Source: Paenirhizobium cremeum
Lineage (GTDB): Bacteria; Pseudomonadota; Alphaproteobacteria; Rhizobiales; Rhizobiaceae
Length of the DNA: 64,000 nt
Direction of reading: 5' to 3'
NCBI RefSeq assembly: GCF_022884085.1
Contig: NZ_JAGGCS010000004.1
Span: 52,599 to 116,598, forward strand
The notes under the pieces: generated by a model
What the model saw: only the letters and a program-made list of their open reading frames with translations
Told to the model about the DNA's origin: nothing
The model's database searches: none
Program-made: the position numbers and the translations under genes
In this document: piece by piece, positions 16,313 through 26,717 of the stretch
Layout: the number at the start of each line of letters is the position of its first letter
How positions within the stretch are numbered: position 1 is the stretch's first letter

Positions 16313-18217
16313 TCAGCCAGCACGGCGCGTGCGACCGCCGCGCTTGCCGCCGCTCTCGCTCTGGTCCTCGAAAAGTGCAGCAAGCTGTTCGGTCATCGCA
16401 CCCGCCAACTCGTCTGCGTCGACGATGGTCACAGCCTTGCGATAGTAGCGCGTCACATCGTGCCCGATCCCGATGGCAAGCAGTTCGATCGGCGAACGCG
16501 TCTCGATCTGTTCGATCACGGCGCGCAGGTGGCGCTCCAGATAATTGCCCGGATTGACCGACAGCGTCGAATCGTCGACCGGCGCGCCATCCGAGATCAT
16601 CATCAGGATCTTGCGCTGCTCCTGCCGCGCCATAAGACGGCCGTGCGCCCACATCAAGGCCTCGCCGTCGATGTTCTCCTTGAGCAGACCCTCGCGCATC
16701 ATCAGACCGAGATTGCGGCGGGCGCGCCGCCACGGAGCATCGGCGGACTTGTAGACGATATGGCGCAGGTCGTTGAGGCGACCGGGCGTCGCGGGCTTGC
16801 CGCTCGCCAGCCACTTCTCCCTCGACTGACCGCCCTTCCAGGCCTTTGTCGTGAAGCCGAGGATCTCGACCTTGACGCCGCAACGCTCAAGCGTGCGGGC
16901 AAGAATATCGGCGCAGGTGGCCGCAACCGTGATCGGCCGGCCGCGCATCGAACCGGAATTGTCGATCACCAGCGTCACGACCGTGTCGCGGAACTTGGTG
17001 TCGCGCTCCCGCTTGAAGGACAGAGGCTGCATCGGATCGATCACCAGACGGGTCAGGCGGGCGGTATCGAGATAGCCTTCTTCCAGGTCGAAGTCCCAGG
17101 AACGGTTCTGCTGCGCCATCAGACGACGCTGAAGCCTGTTCGCCAAGCGTCCCACGGCACCCTGCAGATGTGCGAGCTGCTTGTCGAGGAAGGACCGGAG
17201 ACGATCAAGTTCGGCTTCGTCGCAAAGCTCTTCCGCCGTGATGACCTCGTCGAATTCCTGGGTGTAGATCCGGTAATCGACCTTCTCGTTGAAATCGTCG
17301 AAGGGACTGGCCGGCCGGCGCATTTCGCCGGGCGTTTCGGAATCGTCATCGCCCTCGTCCGACATGTCGTCGTCGGAGATTTCGGCGCCGTCCATCTCGC
17401 CGTCTTCCATCTGTTCCTGCGAGGCTTCGCTTTCCTCGGCGGGAGCGGATTCCGAACCGGCCTCTTCTTCGGCGTTTTCCTGTTCTTCTTCGTTGCTGCG
17501 CGGTTGATCCTCGTCGGTCGACTGGTCTTCGTCGCCTTCCTCTTGGTCCTCGCCGACATCCTCCGCCATTTCCATGGCCGAGAGCATATGTCTGATAACC
17601 TTGGCGAAGGCCTGCTGATCGTCGATCGCGTCTTTCAGTTCATTGAGGCTGGAGGCCGCCTTCTCCATGATGAAAGGACGCCATAGATCAAGCACCTTGC
17701 CGGCGCTGGCCGGGGGCTTTTCTCCCGTGAGCTGCTCGCGGACTAGCATGGCGACGGCCTCCTGGATCGGAGCATCCTCCTGCCGGCTGATGCCGGAGAA
17801 ATTCGCCTTGGCGTATTTTTCCGAATTCATCGCGCTCATATTGGCGGCCATACCGCTCATTCTGAGCGCTCCGATCGATTCAACCCGCGCCTGCTCCACC
17901 GCATCGAAAACGGCGCGGGCATCCGCACCCTGCGGCGCCAGGGCGGCATGCACCTTCTGGTCATGGCAGGCAATGCGAAGCGCCATGGAATCGCCGAGAC
18001 CACGGGTCACGGCAAGCTCATGAGCCGTCGGTCGCTTGGAAAGCTCCGGCAGGCGCACGCGCTCGCCGGCAAGGCCGGGCCGCTCATTGGCGAACACCAC
18101 TTCAACCTCGGGACTGCCGGCAACCGACCGCACGCAGCCAGTTATCGCCCGCCGCATCGGCTCGGTATCGACGCCCGCACCGGGCTTCGCGTTCACATTG
18201 TCGCCGCGACCTGCCAT
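16313..18217 (-). CDS. cobT: Cobaltochelatase subunit CobT
   Basis: 634 aa, close to the size of characterized CobT. An N-terminal domain is followed by a very acidic, Glu/Asp/Ser-rich linker (about residues 215-305) and a C-terminal von Willebrand A domain with the MIDAS motif DNSGS in [14 protein letters not shown]. CobT, CobS and CobN form the ATP-dependent aerobic cobaltochelatase that inserts cobalt into hydrogenobyrinic acid a,c-diamide for B12. It lies 14 bp downstream of cobS. Confidence 0.95.
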   Translation of the reverse strand: MAGRGDNVNAKPGAGVDTEPMRRAITGCVRSVAGSPEVEVVFANERPGLAGERVRLPELSKRPTAHELAVTRGLGDSMALRIACHDQKVHAALAPQGADARAVFDAVEQARVESIGALRMSGMAANMSAMNSEKYAKANFSGISRQEDAPIQEAVAMLVREQLTGEKPPASAGKVLDLWRPFIMEKAASSLNELKDAIDDQQAFAKVIRHMLSAMEMAEDVGEDQEEGDEDQSTDEDQPRSNEEEQENAEEEAGSESAPAEESEASQEQMEDGEMDGAEISDDDMSDEGDDDSETPGEMRRPASPFDDFNEKVDYRIYTQEFDEVITAEELCDEAELDRLRSFLDKQLAHLQGAVGRLANRLQRRLMAQQNRSWDFDLEEGYLDTARLTRLVIDPMQPLSFKRERDTKFRDTVVTLVIDNSGSMRGRPITVAATCADILARTLERCGVKVEILGFTTKAWKGGQSREKWLASGKPATPGRLNDLRHIVYKSADAPWRRARRNLGLMMREGLLKENIDGEALMWAHGRLMARQEQRKILMMISDGAPVDDSTLSVNPGNYLERHLRAVIEQIETRSPIELLAIGIGHDVTRYYRKAVTIVDADELAGAMTEQLAALFEDQSESGGKRGGRTRRAG

Positions 18218-18230
18218 TTCGATCGCCTTC

Positions 18231-19223
18231 TTATGCGCCTACAACGATATTGGCGGCGCTCTCCTTGAGTTCGACACCGAAGGCGCGCTGGTACTGCTCG
18301 GCCACCAGCGTACGCTCGAGTTCGTCGCACTTATTGAGGAAGGTCACGCGGAAGGCGAAGGCAACATCGCCGAAGATCTCGGCATTCTCGGCCCAGGTGA
18401 TGACGGTACGTGGGCTCATGACCGTCGAAAGGTCGCCGTTCATGAAGGCTGCGCGCGTCAGATCCGCCAGACGGACCATGCGCGAAACGGTGTCACGGCC
18501 GGCATCGTTGCCCGCAAAGCTCTTCACCTTGGCGAGAACGATATCGACTTCCTTGTCGTGCGGCAGATAGTTCAGCGTGGTAACGATCGACCAGCGGTCC
18601 ATCTGGGCCTGGTTGATCTGCTGCGTGCCGTGATAGAGGCCTGTGGTGTCGCCGAGACCGACGGTGTTGGCGGTCGCGAATAGGCGGAAGGCCGGATGAG
18701 GCCGGATGACGCGGCTCTGGTCGAGAAGCGTCAGGCGTCCGGACGATTCCAGCACGCGCTGGATCACGAACATCACGTCCGGACGTCCGGCATCGTATTC
18801 GTCGAACACGAGCGCGACATTGTGCTGATAGGCCCAGGGCAGGATGCCGTCCTTGAACTCGGTGATCTGCTTGCCATCCTTGAGAACGATGGCGTCTTTG
18901 CCGACGAGGTCGATACGGCTGACATGGCTGTCGAGGTTGATGCGCACGCACGGCCAGTTCAGACGGGCGGCAACCTGTTCGATATGGGTAGACTTGCCGG
19001 TTCCGTGGAAACCGGAAACCATCACGCGGCGATTATGGGCGAAGCCGGCAAGAATGGCGAGCGTGGTTTCGCGGTCGAACAGATAATCGGGGTCGAGATC
19101 CGGCACATAGGCATCTCCCTTGCTGTAGGCCGGCACGCGCAGGTCGGTGTCGATGCCGAAAACCTCGCGAACCGACACAGTCGTGTCGGGGAGATTGGAA
19201 ATATCAAGTTCAATTTTGCTCAT
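18231..19223 (-). CDS. cobS: Cobaltochelatase subunit CobS
   Basis: 330 aa AAA+ ATPase: Walker [10 protein letters not shown], Walker [12 protein letters not shown]. It begins [20 protein letters not shown] after a GGAGAGA box. It assembles with CobT into the chelatase motor that drives cobalt insertion with CobN. cobN is not in this window; the separation of cobST from the main cob cluster is usual in rhizobia. Confidence 0.95.
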   Translation of the reverse strand: MSKIELDISNLPDTTVSVREVFGIDTDLRVPAYSKGDAYVPDLDPDYLFDRETTLAILAGFAHNRRVMVSGFHGTGKSTHIEQVAARLNWPCVRINLDSHVSRIDLVGKDAIVLKDGKQITEFKDGILPWAYQHNVALVFDEYDAGRPDVMFVIQRVLESSGRLTLLDQSRVIRPHPAFRLFATANTVGLGDTTGLYHGTQQINQAQMDRWSIVTTLNYLPHDKEVDIVLAKVKSFAGNDAGRDTVSRMVRLADLTRAAFMNGDLSTVMSPRTVITWAENAEIFGDVAFAFRVTFLNKCDELERTLVAEQYQRAFGVELKESAANIVVGA

Positions 19224-19260
19224 CGTCTCTCCATGCCGGACGCCCCGGAGCCGGCCGCAT

Positions 19261-19286
19261 AAAATGAAGCTTCTTGCCCAAGCTTC
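19261..19286 (-). terminator. Terminator between the J-domain gene and cobS
   Basis: On the minus strand GAAGCTT and AAGCTTC (19266-19272 and 19280-19286) form a perfect 7-bp stem followed by ATTTTA, four bases after the J-domain gene stop. Confidence 0.55.
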
Positions 19287-19289
19287 GGA

Positions 19290-19916
19290 TTAACAGAAAC
19301 CAGCCTGCTTTAACAATTGATACGCTTGAATAACAGCGCGAAAGCGCTCTTCCGAGCCTCGGTCTCCGCCATTTGCGTCAGGATGGTGTTTTTTTACAAG
19401 CTCCTTGTAACGGCTCTTGATCTCCGCTGCAGAAGAATTGCCGGAAAGCCCCAGCGTATCGAAGGCCTTGGCTTCCAGACTCTTCAGTTTCCGCAGCTGC
19501 GGTTGGAAGCGCGGCCCATTGCCGCGGCTCTGCTGCACGAAACCGAAAGGGTCCTTCAGGCGTGCCTGGGAGGCCGCGGAACCCGACCGCGCGGTCGAGT
19601 GAAGGGGGCTCGAACGGGCAGCCTTGTTGACGCCAACCGTCCAGGTCGGACGATGACCGGTAATCGCTTCCTTCTGGTAGCGCGCGATCTCGCCGTCGGA
19701 GAGGCCGGAGAAATAATTATAGCCCTTGTTGTATTCCTTCACATGCTCGAAGCAGAACAGAAAAAACTGCCCCTCGGCGTTGCGACCGACCGGCGCGCGA
19801 TGCACGCCCGGCTTGTCGCAGCCGTCCCACTGACAGGTCGCAGGTGCCGACTCGGCTTCCGGCGCCTTTTTCCGACGCGTCCGGATCCGATCGAAATATT
19901 TTGAATCGAGTTTCAT
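19290..19916 (-). CDS. J-domain (DnaJ-like) protein with N-terminal zinc-finger-like region
   Basis: About 208 aa from the ATG at 19916; the frame is open further upstream but the conserved start is MKLDSKYFDRIRTRRK. Residues near 28-70 contain CQWDGCDKPGVHRAP and FLFCFEH, a possible metal-binding cluster, and the C-terminus is a J-domain with the HPD motif in LVKKHHPDANGGD. It likely stimulates an Hsp70 (DnaK). It is divergent from bolA, with cobST downstream, a rhizobial arrangement. Confidence 0.83.
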   Translation of the reverse strand: MKLDSKYFDRIRTRRKKAPEAESAPATCQWDGCDKPGVHRAPVGRNAEGQFFLFCFEHVKEYNKGYNYFSGLSDGEIARYQKEAITGHRPTWTVGVNKAARSSPLHSTARSGSAASQARLKDPFGFVQQSRGNGPRFQPQLRKLKSLEAKAFDTLGLSGNSSAAEIKSRYKELVKKHHPDANGGDRGSEERFRAVIQAYQLLKQAGFC

Positions 19917-20023
19917 CCGGTGATTATGGTGCCTCCGGCAAATGACGACAAGAATTGACAAACGCGAATGTTGGGAGCTTTGTGGGGGCTTTTTCGGGGG
20001 CTGCCGAAGCAGGGCGGTAAAGC

Positions 20024-20305
20024 ATGTCCATACGCACCACAATTGAGGCGAAACTGCGCGCGGCCTTTTCGCCTGAGCGGCTTCTCGTGATTGATGAAAG
20101 CGCCCATCACGCCGGTCATCAGCCGGACATCACAGGCACGGGCGAAACCCACATGCGGGTCAGGATCGTGGCGGCCGCTTTCAGCGGCATGCCGAGGCTC
20201 GCCCGCCACCGGGCGATCACCGCGCTGCTTCAGCCGGAACTCGACGCCGGCCTGCATGCGCTGGCGATAGAGCCCGCCGCACCGGGCGAGGAAACCCGCT
20301 GGTAG
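20024..20305 (+). CDS. BolA family protein
   Basis: 93 aa. It shows the BolA pattern HHAGHQPDITGTGETHMRVRIVAAAFSG and an RHRAI helix. BolA proteins bind iron-sulfur clusters with monothiol glutaredoxins and can bind DNA. It is divergent from the J-domain gene and convergent with the CorC-like gene. Confidence 0.88.
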   Translation: MSIRTTIEAKLRAAFSPERLLVIDESAHHAGHQPDITGTGETHMRVRIVAAAFSGMPRLARHRAITALLQPELDAGLHALAIEPAAPGEETRW

Positions 20306-20321
20306 CCGCAAGGCGATCCGT

Positions 20322-20356
20322 CGTCGTGGGAACCACCCTCAGATGGTTCCCGGACG
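20322..20356. terminator. Hairpin between convergent bolA and the CorC-like gene
   Basis: GGGAACCA (20328-20335) and TGGTTCCC (20344-20351) pair perfectly; TCGTC and GACGA extend the stem across a small internal bulge. There is no U-run, but the convergent position fits a bidirectional terminator. Confidence 0.5.
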
Positions 20357-20371
20357 AGGCGATTTCAAGCG

Positions 20372-21256
20372 TTATTCCGATCTCGCCGCATCGTCGACCG
20401 GACGGATCCTGAGCTTGGTCAGGCGGTTCTTCTCGCGCTTCATCACAATGAACCGCTTGCCGTGGAACGTGAACGCCTGGCGCTCCTCCGGTATGGATTT
20501 CGATTCATGGATGACAAGACCGGCAATCGTCGTCGCTTCCTCGTCCGGCAGGCTCCAATCGAGCGCCCGGTTGAGGTCGCGGATCGGCACGGAGCCATCC
20601 ACCACGATGGAGCCATCCGCTTCCTGACGCACACCCTGAATTTCGAGATCGTGCTCATCGGCGATATCGCCGACGATCTCCTCAAGAATATCCTCAAGGG
20701 TCACGATGCCCTGGACCTCGCCATACTCGTCGACGACCACGGCGAAATGCACTTTGCGCCGCAGGAAGGCACCGAGCTGATCCCGAAGGCTAGTGGTGTC
20801 AGGCACGAACCAGGGCTTCTGCGCAACCTTGGTAATATCGAGCTTTTCCGGCTCGACGCCGGGCTCGGCGAGCGCCCGCAACAGGTCCTTGGCATGCACC
20901 ACGCCGACAATGTTCTCGGCGGACCCCTTCCAGAGAGGCATGCGCGTATAAGGGCTTTCCAGCACCGCCCGAACCGCCACCTCTGGCGGATCATCGACAT
21001 TGACGCCCCGCATCGCGGTGCGATGCCGCATGACGTCTGAAATCTCGAGCTCATCCAGTTCGAAAAGGCCGCTCAGCCGGTCGCGATCCTGCTTGTCTGT
21101 GGAGGCCTCGCGCTGCATGAGTTGGAGCGCCACGTGCAGCGTGTCGGAATTGGCGAGCGCCAGCGTTTCCCCGCCAAGAGGCACGCCCGTGATGCGCAAC
21201 AGGCTGCGGATCAAGGCATTGACAGCGCGCGACAGCAAGCCATCCCCGGATGTCAT
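20372..21256 (-). CDS. CorC/HlyC-like CBS-domain protein lacking the DUF21 membrane domain
   Basis: 294 aa. Two CBS motifs (about 75-200, including MPLWKGSAENIVGVVHAKD and VVDEYGEVQGIVTLEDILEEIVGDI) are followed by a CorC_HlyC transporter-associated domain (about 210-290). The usual rhizobial relatives are about 430 aa with four N-terminal DUF21 helices. Here only a short linker-like stretch, SRAVNALIRSLLRITG, precedes the CBS part. The ATG overlaps the aroB stop as ATGA. A natural soluble CorC (E. coli CorC is 292 aa) is an alternative reading. Confidence 0.85.
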   Translation of the reverse strand: MTSGDGLLSRAVNALIRSLLRITGVPLGGETLALANSDTLHVALQLMQREASTDKQDRDRLSGLFELDELEISDVMRHRTAMRGVNVDDPPEVAVRAVLESPYTRMPLWKGSAENIVGVVHAKDLLRALAEPGVEPEKLDITKVAQKPWFVPDTTSLRDQLGAFLRRKVHFAVVVDEYGEVQGIVTLEDILEEIVGDIADEHDLEIQGVRQEADGSIVVDGSVPIRDLNRALDWSLPDEEATTIAGLVIHESKSIPEERQAFTFHGKRFIVMKREKNRLTKLRIRPVDDAARSE

Positions 21257-22380
21257 TTTTCCCGCTTTTCCTCCAGGAAGCTGAACACTTCGGAGGCCGG
21301 CACGTCGTCGGCGACGAAGGACTGGCCGATGCCGCGGGTCAGGATGAAGGTAAGCTTACCACTCTTGACCTTCTTGTCCTGGGCGATGGCATCCATCAGG
21401 AATTCGGTCGACGGCAGTTCACCGGGAATTTCGTCGATCCGGGTCGGCAACCCGACGGCCTTGAGATGAGCCTCGACCCGCCCCGCATCGTCCGGGCTTG
21501 CCAGATTGAGCCGGGCGGAAAACTGGTGCGCCAGCACCATGCCGATCGAGACCCCCTCTCCATGAACGAGACGGCGACTGTCATATTCGGTCGCGGCTTC
21601 CAGGGCATGGCCGAAGGTATGGCCGAGGTTCAGGAGGGCGCGACGGCCATGTTCGCGCTCGTCCGCCGCCACCACGTCCGCCTTCGCCTGACAGCTCGTG
21701 GCGATCGCCTCGATGCGGGCCTCGCCACCGGAAAACACGTCTTTCCAGTTGCGTTCGAGCCATTCGAAGAAATCCGGCTTGTCGATAAGTCCGTATTTTG
21801 CGACTTCGGCATAGCCCGCACGGAATTCGCGCTCGCTCAGCGTGTTCAGCACGTCGGTATCAGCAAGAACGAGATCGGGCTGATTGAAGATGCCGACGAG
21901 GTTCTTGCCGTGCCGGGTGTTGATGCCGGTCTTGCCCCCGACGGAGCTGTCGACCTGCGACAGGAGCGACGTCGGGATCTGCACGAAACGGACCCCGCGG
22001 CGGACGATCCCAGCCGCAAAACCGGTGAGATCCCCGATCACGCCGCCGCCGAGCGCGATGACGGTGTCGTTTCGCTCGATCCGCGCCTCGAGCAGCACGT
22101 CGCAAACCTTGGTCAGGCAATCGAAGCTCTTGGTCTTCTCTCCCGGCGGCAGGCTGAGCGACACGGCTTCGATGCCATCGGTCTGCAGGCTGTCCATCAG
22201 CGGGTCGAGATAGAGCGCGCCGACATGCTCGTCGGTGATGATCGCTGCCTTGCGACCCTTGATCCGCGTGGAAATTTCTCCGCCCGCCCGGCCGATCAGG
22301 CCGGGTCCGATCAGAATGTCATACGAGCGCTCGCCCAGCGGGACATGCACCAGCCGTTCGGTATTGTCTGATCTACTCAT
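21253..22380 (-). CDS. aroB: 3-dehydroquinate synthase
   Basis: 375 aa. NAD-binding GGGVIGDLTGFAAGIVRRGV, VDSSVGGKTGINTRHGKN with catalytic lysines, and LLNLGHTFGHALE with metal-binding histidines identify AroB. It converts DAHP to 3-dehydroquinate in the shikimate pathway. Its start overlaps aroK by 8 bp and its stop overlaps the CorC-like ATG. Confidence 0.95.
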   Translation of the reverse strand: MSRSDNTERLVHVPLGERSYDILIGPGLIGRAGGEISTRIKGRKAAIITDEHVGALYLDPLMDSLQTDGIEAVSLSLPPGEKTKSFDCLTKVCDVLLEARIERNDTVIALGGGVIGDLTGFAAGIVRRGVRFVQIPTSLLSQVDSSVGGKTGINTRHGKNLVGIFNQPDLVLADTDVLNTLSEREFRAGYAEVAKYGLIDKPDFFEWLERNWKDVFSGGEARIEAIATSCQAKADVVAADEREHGRRALLNLGHTFGHALEAATEYDSRRLVHGEGVSIGMVLAHQFSARLNLASPDDAGRVEAHLKAVGLPTRIDEIPGELPSTEFLMDAIAQDKKVKSGKLTFILTRGIGQSFVADDVPASEVFSFLEEKREK

Positions 22381-22969
22381 TCTTGCTTGCTGCCTTTGCC
22401 GTGTAATCGATGATCGCCGCTAGAACCTCATTGGCGATGACCTCCTTGCGCACGTCGCGCGACAGGACGGTGATATCCGCCAGCGCATAGATCGGGTAGC
22501 GCTTCTGCATCAGGTCTTCCAGCGTCTTCTTGGGATTTTCCGTCTTGAGAAGAGGCCGGTGATCGCGCTTGTTGACCCGCTCCCAGAGCACGTCGAGATC
22601 GGCATTGAGCCACAGTGAAATGCCGCCCCTCTCGATCTGCTTGCGTGTTCTCTCGTTGATGAAGGCCCCACCGCCGGTGGAAACCACCCGTGGACCGGAC
22701 TTGAGCAGGCGCTTGATGACGCGCGTCTCAAGAGCGCGGAACTCGTCCTCGCCATAAGCCGCAAACAGCTCACTGATCGTCATGCGCGAGACACGTTCGA
22801 TTTCCATGTCGGTATCGACGAACGGCAGACCGAGCTGCCCCGCGACCATCCTGCCGATCGCGGATTTTCCCGCGCCCATCAATCCGACGAAAACGAGATT
22901 GCGGCGCCCCAGCGCGGCCCGGGCGCGTTCGCCCAAAGTCGGGACATCGGGAAAAATCGTATCGGTCAT
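22373..22969 (-). CDS. aroK: Shikimate kinase
   Basis: About 198 aa from the ATG at 22969 (MTDTIFPDVPTLGERA); the longer frame to 23017 is unneeded. Walker A GLMGAGKSAIGR, shikimate-binding DTDMEIE and GGGAF are all present. It phosphorylates shikimate with ATP. The aroK-aroB pairing is conserved in proteobacteria. Confidence 0.94.
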   Translation of the reverse strand: MTDTIFPDVPTLGERARAALGRRNLVFVGLMGAGKSAIGRMVAGQLGLPFVDTDMEIERVSRMTISELFAAYGEDEFRALETRVIKRLLKSGPRVVSTGGGAFINERTRKQIERGGISLWLNADLDVLWERVNKRDHRPLLKTENPKKTLEDLMQKRYPIYALADITVLSRDVRKEVIANEVLAAIIDYTAKAASKNE

Positions 22970-23117
22970 CGGCCTGTTCGCAAGTGTTTTAACACGGTAT
23001 TTACAAATGAAGGGCAAGCGTCAAGCCATACGCATGAAGGAAAGCGATGGCCGCGCGCCTTGCAATGCGCAGGATACGTCGTCATATCAGCTTTCGGCCT
23101 GACCCGAGGACGATGCC

Positions 23118-23270
23118 ATGCCAACCTTGTTCCGTTTCCTTTTCTTTTGCGCCACTGCCGTTGCGATCGTTTATGGCATCATGTGGTCGCTGGTGGTTTT
23201 CGTGGAGCCGCGGGAACGGGAAGTCACCGTTCGCATTCCATCTGAGCGCGTCAATCCGCCAGCGCAATAA
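23118..23270 (+). CDS. Small single-pass membrane protein, 50 aa
   Basis: ATG at 23118, TAA at 23268-23270. One hydrophobic helix (FRFLFFCATAVAIVYGIMW) is followed by a charged tail with EPREREVTVRIPSER. It is placed 15 bp before xerD on the same strand, so the two are likely cotranscribed. No function is known to me. Confidence 0.6.
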   Translation: MPTLFRFLFFCATAVAIVYGIMWSLVVFVEPREREVTVRIPSERVNPPAQ

Positions 23271-23285
23271 TCAGCGGAGGCCACC

Positions 23286-24227
23286 TTGTCCGATCTGAGC
23301 CGGGCCCACGTGGAGGCCTTTTTGGAGATGATGAGCGCTGAACGCGGCGCCGCGGCCAACACGCTTTCATCCTATGAACGCGATCTGGACGATCTCCACG
23401 AGTTCCTGTCCTCCCGCCGCATTAGCCTGTACGCGGCCGACCGGCAGGCCCTTTCCGCCTATCTGTCGGACCTCGCCAGGCGAAGATACGAGCCGACCTC
23501 GCAGGCGCGGCGCCTCTCCACCATGCGGCAGTTCTACAAGTTTCTCTATGCCGAGGGCTTGAGAGGCGACGATCCGACGGCGATCCTCGATTCCCCGAAA
23601 AAAGCGCGGCCCCTGCCCAAGACACTCTCGATGGAGGACGTGAACCGACTGCTCTCGCTGGCCGCGGAGGAAGCGGCCATGCCGGACCCAGGGCAATTAT
23701 CCCGGCTGCGCATGCTGGCCCTGCTGGAACTGCTTTATGCGACAGGCATGCGCGTCAGCGAACTGGTGGCGCTGCCGGTCAAGGTTCTGGCCCAGGAAGG
23801 GCGTTTCCTGATGATCCGCGGCAAGGGAAACAAGGAAAGGCTGGTGCCTCTCTCCCGTGCGGCGATCGCGGCAGTTGCCCACTACGGTCAAAGGCTGGCC
23901 GCGGATACGGGCGGCGAGACCGGCCCTTTCCTTTTCCCCGCCGCCAGCAAGGAAGGTTATTTGCCCCGGCAGGTTTTCGCCCGCGACCTTAAGGATCTTG
24001 CAATCCGAGCCGGCCTGAAGGCGTCAGCCATTTCTCCGCATGTGTTGCGCCATGCCTTTGCCAGCCACCTCCTGCAGAACGGCGCGGATCTGCGCGTCGT
24101 GCAGGAATTGCTGGGCCACAGCGACATTTCCACGACCCAAATCTATACACATGTGCTGGATGAAAGGCTTCAGAAGCTGGTCCAGACACATCACCCCCTT
24201 GCAAAACAGGCCAAAAACCACGATTAG
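23286..24227 (+). CDS. xerD: Site-specific tyrosine recombinase XerD
   Basis: 313 aa from a TTG preceded by GCGGAGG. Catalytic residues are R156 (ATGMRVSEL), K180 (RGKGNKER), H252 and R255 ([12 protein letters not shown]), H278 (LLGHSD) and Y287 (TTQIYTH). With XerC it resolves chromosome dimers at dif. Placement between aroK and accA with no other integrase features argues for the housekeeping XerD rather than a phage integrase. Confidence 0.93.
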   Translation: MSDLSRAHVEAFLEMMSAERGAAANTLSSYERDLDDLHEFLSSRRISLYAADRQALSAYLSDLARRRYEPTSQARRLSTMRQFYKFLYAEGLRGDDPTAILDSPKKARPLPKTLSMEDVNRLLSLAAEEAAMPDPGQLSRLRMLALLELLYATGMRVSELVALPVKVLAQEGRFLMIRGKGNKERLVPLSRAAIAAVAHYGQRLAADTGGETGPFLFPAASKEGYLPRQVFARDLKDLAIRAGLKASAISPHVLRHAFASHLLQNGADLRVVQELLGHSDISTTQIYTHVLDERLQKLVQTHHPLAKQAKNHD

Positions 24228-24304
24228 AGCCTCGGCTCTCCAGACTGGCAATGCCAGCGCCATGTTTAAGAATGGCCCAGGGCAGAAAGATCGGAACGGA
24301 TTTC

Positions 24305-25258
24305 ATGCACAACTATCTCGACTTCGAAAAGCCCATCTCCGACCTCGAGGCAAAGATCCACGAGCTGAAGAAACTTGCCGAGGAAGACCAGAGCATCGAC
24401 ACGTCCGAGGAAATCGGTCGACTGGAAGCCAGGGTCGGCGAGGCCATGGTGGAGATCTATTCCAAGCTCAACGCCTGGCAAAAGACGCAGGTCGCGCGCC
24501 ATCCGCAGCGTCCGCATTTCGTTGACTACGCAGCCAGGCTGTTTACGGATTTCACGCCGCTTGCAGGCGACCGCAAATTCTCCGAGGACGCCGCGATCCA
24601 GGCCGGCCTCGCCCGTTTCCGCGGCCAGGCGGTCGCCGTCATCGGGCAGGAAAAGGGCAACGACACCAAGTCGCGTCTCAAGCACAATTTCGGAAGCCCC
24701 CGTCCGGAGGGCTATCGCAAGGCCATCCGCATCATGGAAATGGCCGACCGCTTTGGCCTGCCGGTCGTCAGCCTGATCGACACCGCCGGCGCTTATCCCG
24801 GCGTCGGCGCCGAAGAACGCGGCCAGGCGGAAGCGATCGCCCGTTCGACGGAAATGTGTCTTTCGCTGCACGTTCCGATCATCTCGGTCGTTATCGGTGA
24901 AGGCGGCTCCGGGGGCGCCATCGCGATCGCAACCGGTAACCGCGTCTATATGCTGGAACACGCGATCTATTCGGTTATTTCGCCGGAAGGTGCCGCGTCC
25001 ATCCTCTGGCGCGATTCCACCCGCGCCAAGGAGGCAGCCACCAACATGAAGATCACTGCCGACGACCTCAAGGGACTCGGCGTTATCGACGGTATCATCC
25101 CCGAGCCGGTCGGCGGCGCCCACCGTGATCCGGAGCGCGTGATCGATACCGCTGGCGATGTCATCGCGGGCGCCCTTGCAGAGCTTTCTGGCCAGCCGGG
25201 CGAAAAGCTGCGCAACGACCGCCGCCAGAAATTCCTCAATATCGGGCGCAATCTCTGA
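24305..25258 (+). CDS. accA: Acetyl-CoA carboxylase carboxyltransferase subunit alpha
   Basis: 317 aa from the ATG at 24305 ([18 protein letters not shown]). Conserved [30 protein letters not shown] and [15 protein letters not shown] define the carboxyltransferase alpha fold. With AccD it transfers carboxyl from carboxybiotin to acetyl-CoA, the first committed step of fatty acid synthesis. Confidence 0.96.
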   Translation: MHNYLDFEKPISDLEAKIHELKKLAEEDQSIDTSEEIGRLEARVGEAMVEIYSKLNAWQKTQVARHPQRPHFVDYAARLFTDFTPLAGDRKFSEDAAIQAGLARFRGQAVAVIGQEKGNDTKSRLKHNFGSPRPEGYRKAIRIMEMADRFGLPVVSLIDTAGAYPGVGAEERGQAEAIARSTEMCLSLHVPIISVVIGEGGSGGAIAIATGNRVYMLEHAIYSVISPEGAASILWRDSTRAKEAATNMKITADDLKGLGVIDGIIPEPVGGAHRDPERVIDTAGDVIAGALAELSGQPGEKLRNDRRQKFLNIGRNL

Positions 25259-25431
25259 GGCTTGCAGTGCAAATCGGCCACAATCCTGCTGCTTTGCGGC
25301 GTTAGGGGCGGCACTATACTGGTCGGGCAAGCGCCTTTGGTTTATGGTTTGTAAAGATTGAAATCATAAACTGGCAGCATGGCGCTTTCCGACGAAAGCA
25401 CTTGTATCTTCTTCGAGATGAGCCGTCCCGA

Positions 25432-26712
25432 ATGCGTTGGAAATCGTCAGTCCTCGTTTTGACCCTCGCCACAGTTCTGGCCGGTTGCACAGTCAACGAA
25501 ACGCTCGAAACCGTCGATCTTTCCCAGGTCAGGGACAAGGACGATCATCCCCTTTCGCCGAAGATCCTCGCGGACATGCAGGCGAAGGGCATGGATCGCA
25601 ACTCGCCGATCGCCATCCGCATCTTCAAGGAAGAAGGCGTTCTGGAGATCTGGAAAGCCAAGACGGACAACCGTTTCGAAAAGATCAAGGAATACGCGAT
25701 CTGCGCCTGGTCCGGCCGCCTCGGCCCGAAGATGAAGGAAGGGGACCGGCAGGCACCGGAAGGCTTCTATCCCCTCTCGCCCCAGCATCTCAATCCGAAT
25801 TCCAAATATTACCTGGCGATCAACACCGGCTTCCCGAACCGTTACGATGTTGCGAACGGCCGCAACGGCACGAACCTGATGATCCATGGCGCTTGCTCGT
25901 CGGCCGGTTGCTATTCGATGACCGACGAACAGATTCTCGAGATCTACGCCTTTGCCCGCGACGCTTTCAAGGGTGGACAGCAGACCATTCAGTTGCAGGC
26001 CTTCCCCTTCCGCATGACGGCGGAAAACATGGCGCGCCATCGCAACAGCCAGCATTTCGAATTCTGGCAGATGCTGAAGGTGGGTTATGACAATTTCGAG
26101 GTGACCAAGCGGCCGCCCGAAGTCGGCATATGCGGCAAGAAATATGTCTTCAACCAGCAGGTGGAAGGCGGCAAGGCCATGAGTGCGGGCGCAGCCTGCC
26201 CGCCCATGTCGACCCCGCCGGCGCTGGAAATGGCGTTGAATTCCTATAACAAGACCTACCAGATGGCCTATGAAAAGGCCTTGAAGAAGCTTGGCGGCAA
26301 GGTCTGGTACGATCCGACCGAAGCCGAGCGCAAGGCGATCGTCGCCGATCAGCGCAAGGGTCACGATCTCGCTTATGCGCCGACCGGTTCCGCCCTGAAG
26401 GCCGGCAAGCTTGTCTCGGTGGAGGACGCCGAGAAAATGCAGCTTGCTCAGACCGCTGCGCCGACCTCGGCTCCGGCCGCGATTGCCCGCATGGCCGCTG
26501 CAAAACCGAACCAGAGCACGCCCGCGCCGGCAACCGCACAGCTTCCGCAGCAGACCGCTGCGGCTCTGTCCGCGACAACCGCGCCGCAGGGCACGCCGGC
26601 CGCCGTTCCCGTACCGCAGCCCAATCCGCTGACGGCGACCGCGAACGCCGCCACCGCACCGGCACAGGAAACCGCTCAGGCCGAAAAGAAACCGTTCTGG
26701 AAGTTCTGGTAG
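25432..26712 (+). CDS. L,D-transpeptidase (YafK-like) lipoprotein
   Basis: 426 aa from the ATG at 25432. A lipoprotein signal ends in the lipobox LAGC (Cys19). The catalytic domain (about 50-230) has HGACSSAGCYSMTD, the HxnS/TxGC signature of ErfK/YbiS/YafK enzymes that crosslink or trim peptidoglycan and attach or release lipoproteins. The C-terminal 90 residues are Ala/Pro/Thr-rich and disordered, ending KKPFWKFW. It is followed by tusA after 5 bp. Confidence 0.85.
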   Translation: MRWKSSVLVLTLATVLAGCTVNETLETVDLSQVRDKDDHPLSPKILADMQAKGMDRNSPIAIRIFKEEGVLEIWKAKTDNRFEKIKEYAICAWSGRLGPKMKEGDRQAPEGFYPLSPQHLNPNSKYYLAINTGFPNRYDVANGRNGTNLMIHGACSSAGCYSMTDEQILEIYAFARDAFKGGQQTIQLQAFPFRMTAENMARHRNSQHFEFWQMLKVGYDNFEVTKRPPEVGICGKKYVFNQQVEGGKAMSAGAACPPMSTPPALEMALNSYNKTYQMAYEKALKKLGGKVWYDPTEAERKAIVADQRKGHDLAYAPTGSALKAGKLVSVEDAEKMQLAQTAAPTSAPAAIARMAAAKPNQSTPAPATAQLPQQTAAALSATTAPQGTPAAVPVPQPNPLTATANAATAPAQETAQAEKKPFWKFW

Positions 26713-26717
26713 TCGCC

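Noticed and set aside
17330..17580. Repeated TTC/TCG-rich stretch suggestive of a simple-sequence repeat
   Set aside because: It encodes the acidic Glu/Asp linker of CobT, a normal family feature.
19955..19985. TTGACA near the bolA start as a promoter
   Set aside because: No acceptable -10 box lies 16-18 bp downstream.
23286..24227. Tyrosine recombinase as a possible mobile-element integrase
   Set aside because: Length, motifs and context between aroK and accA fit housekeeping XerD; no attachment sites or cargo genes are visible.
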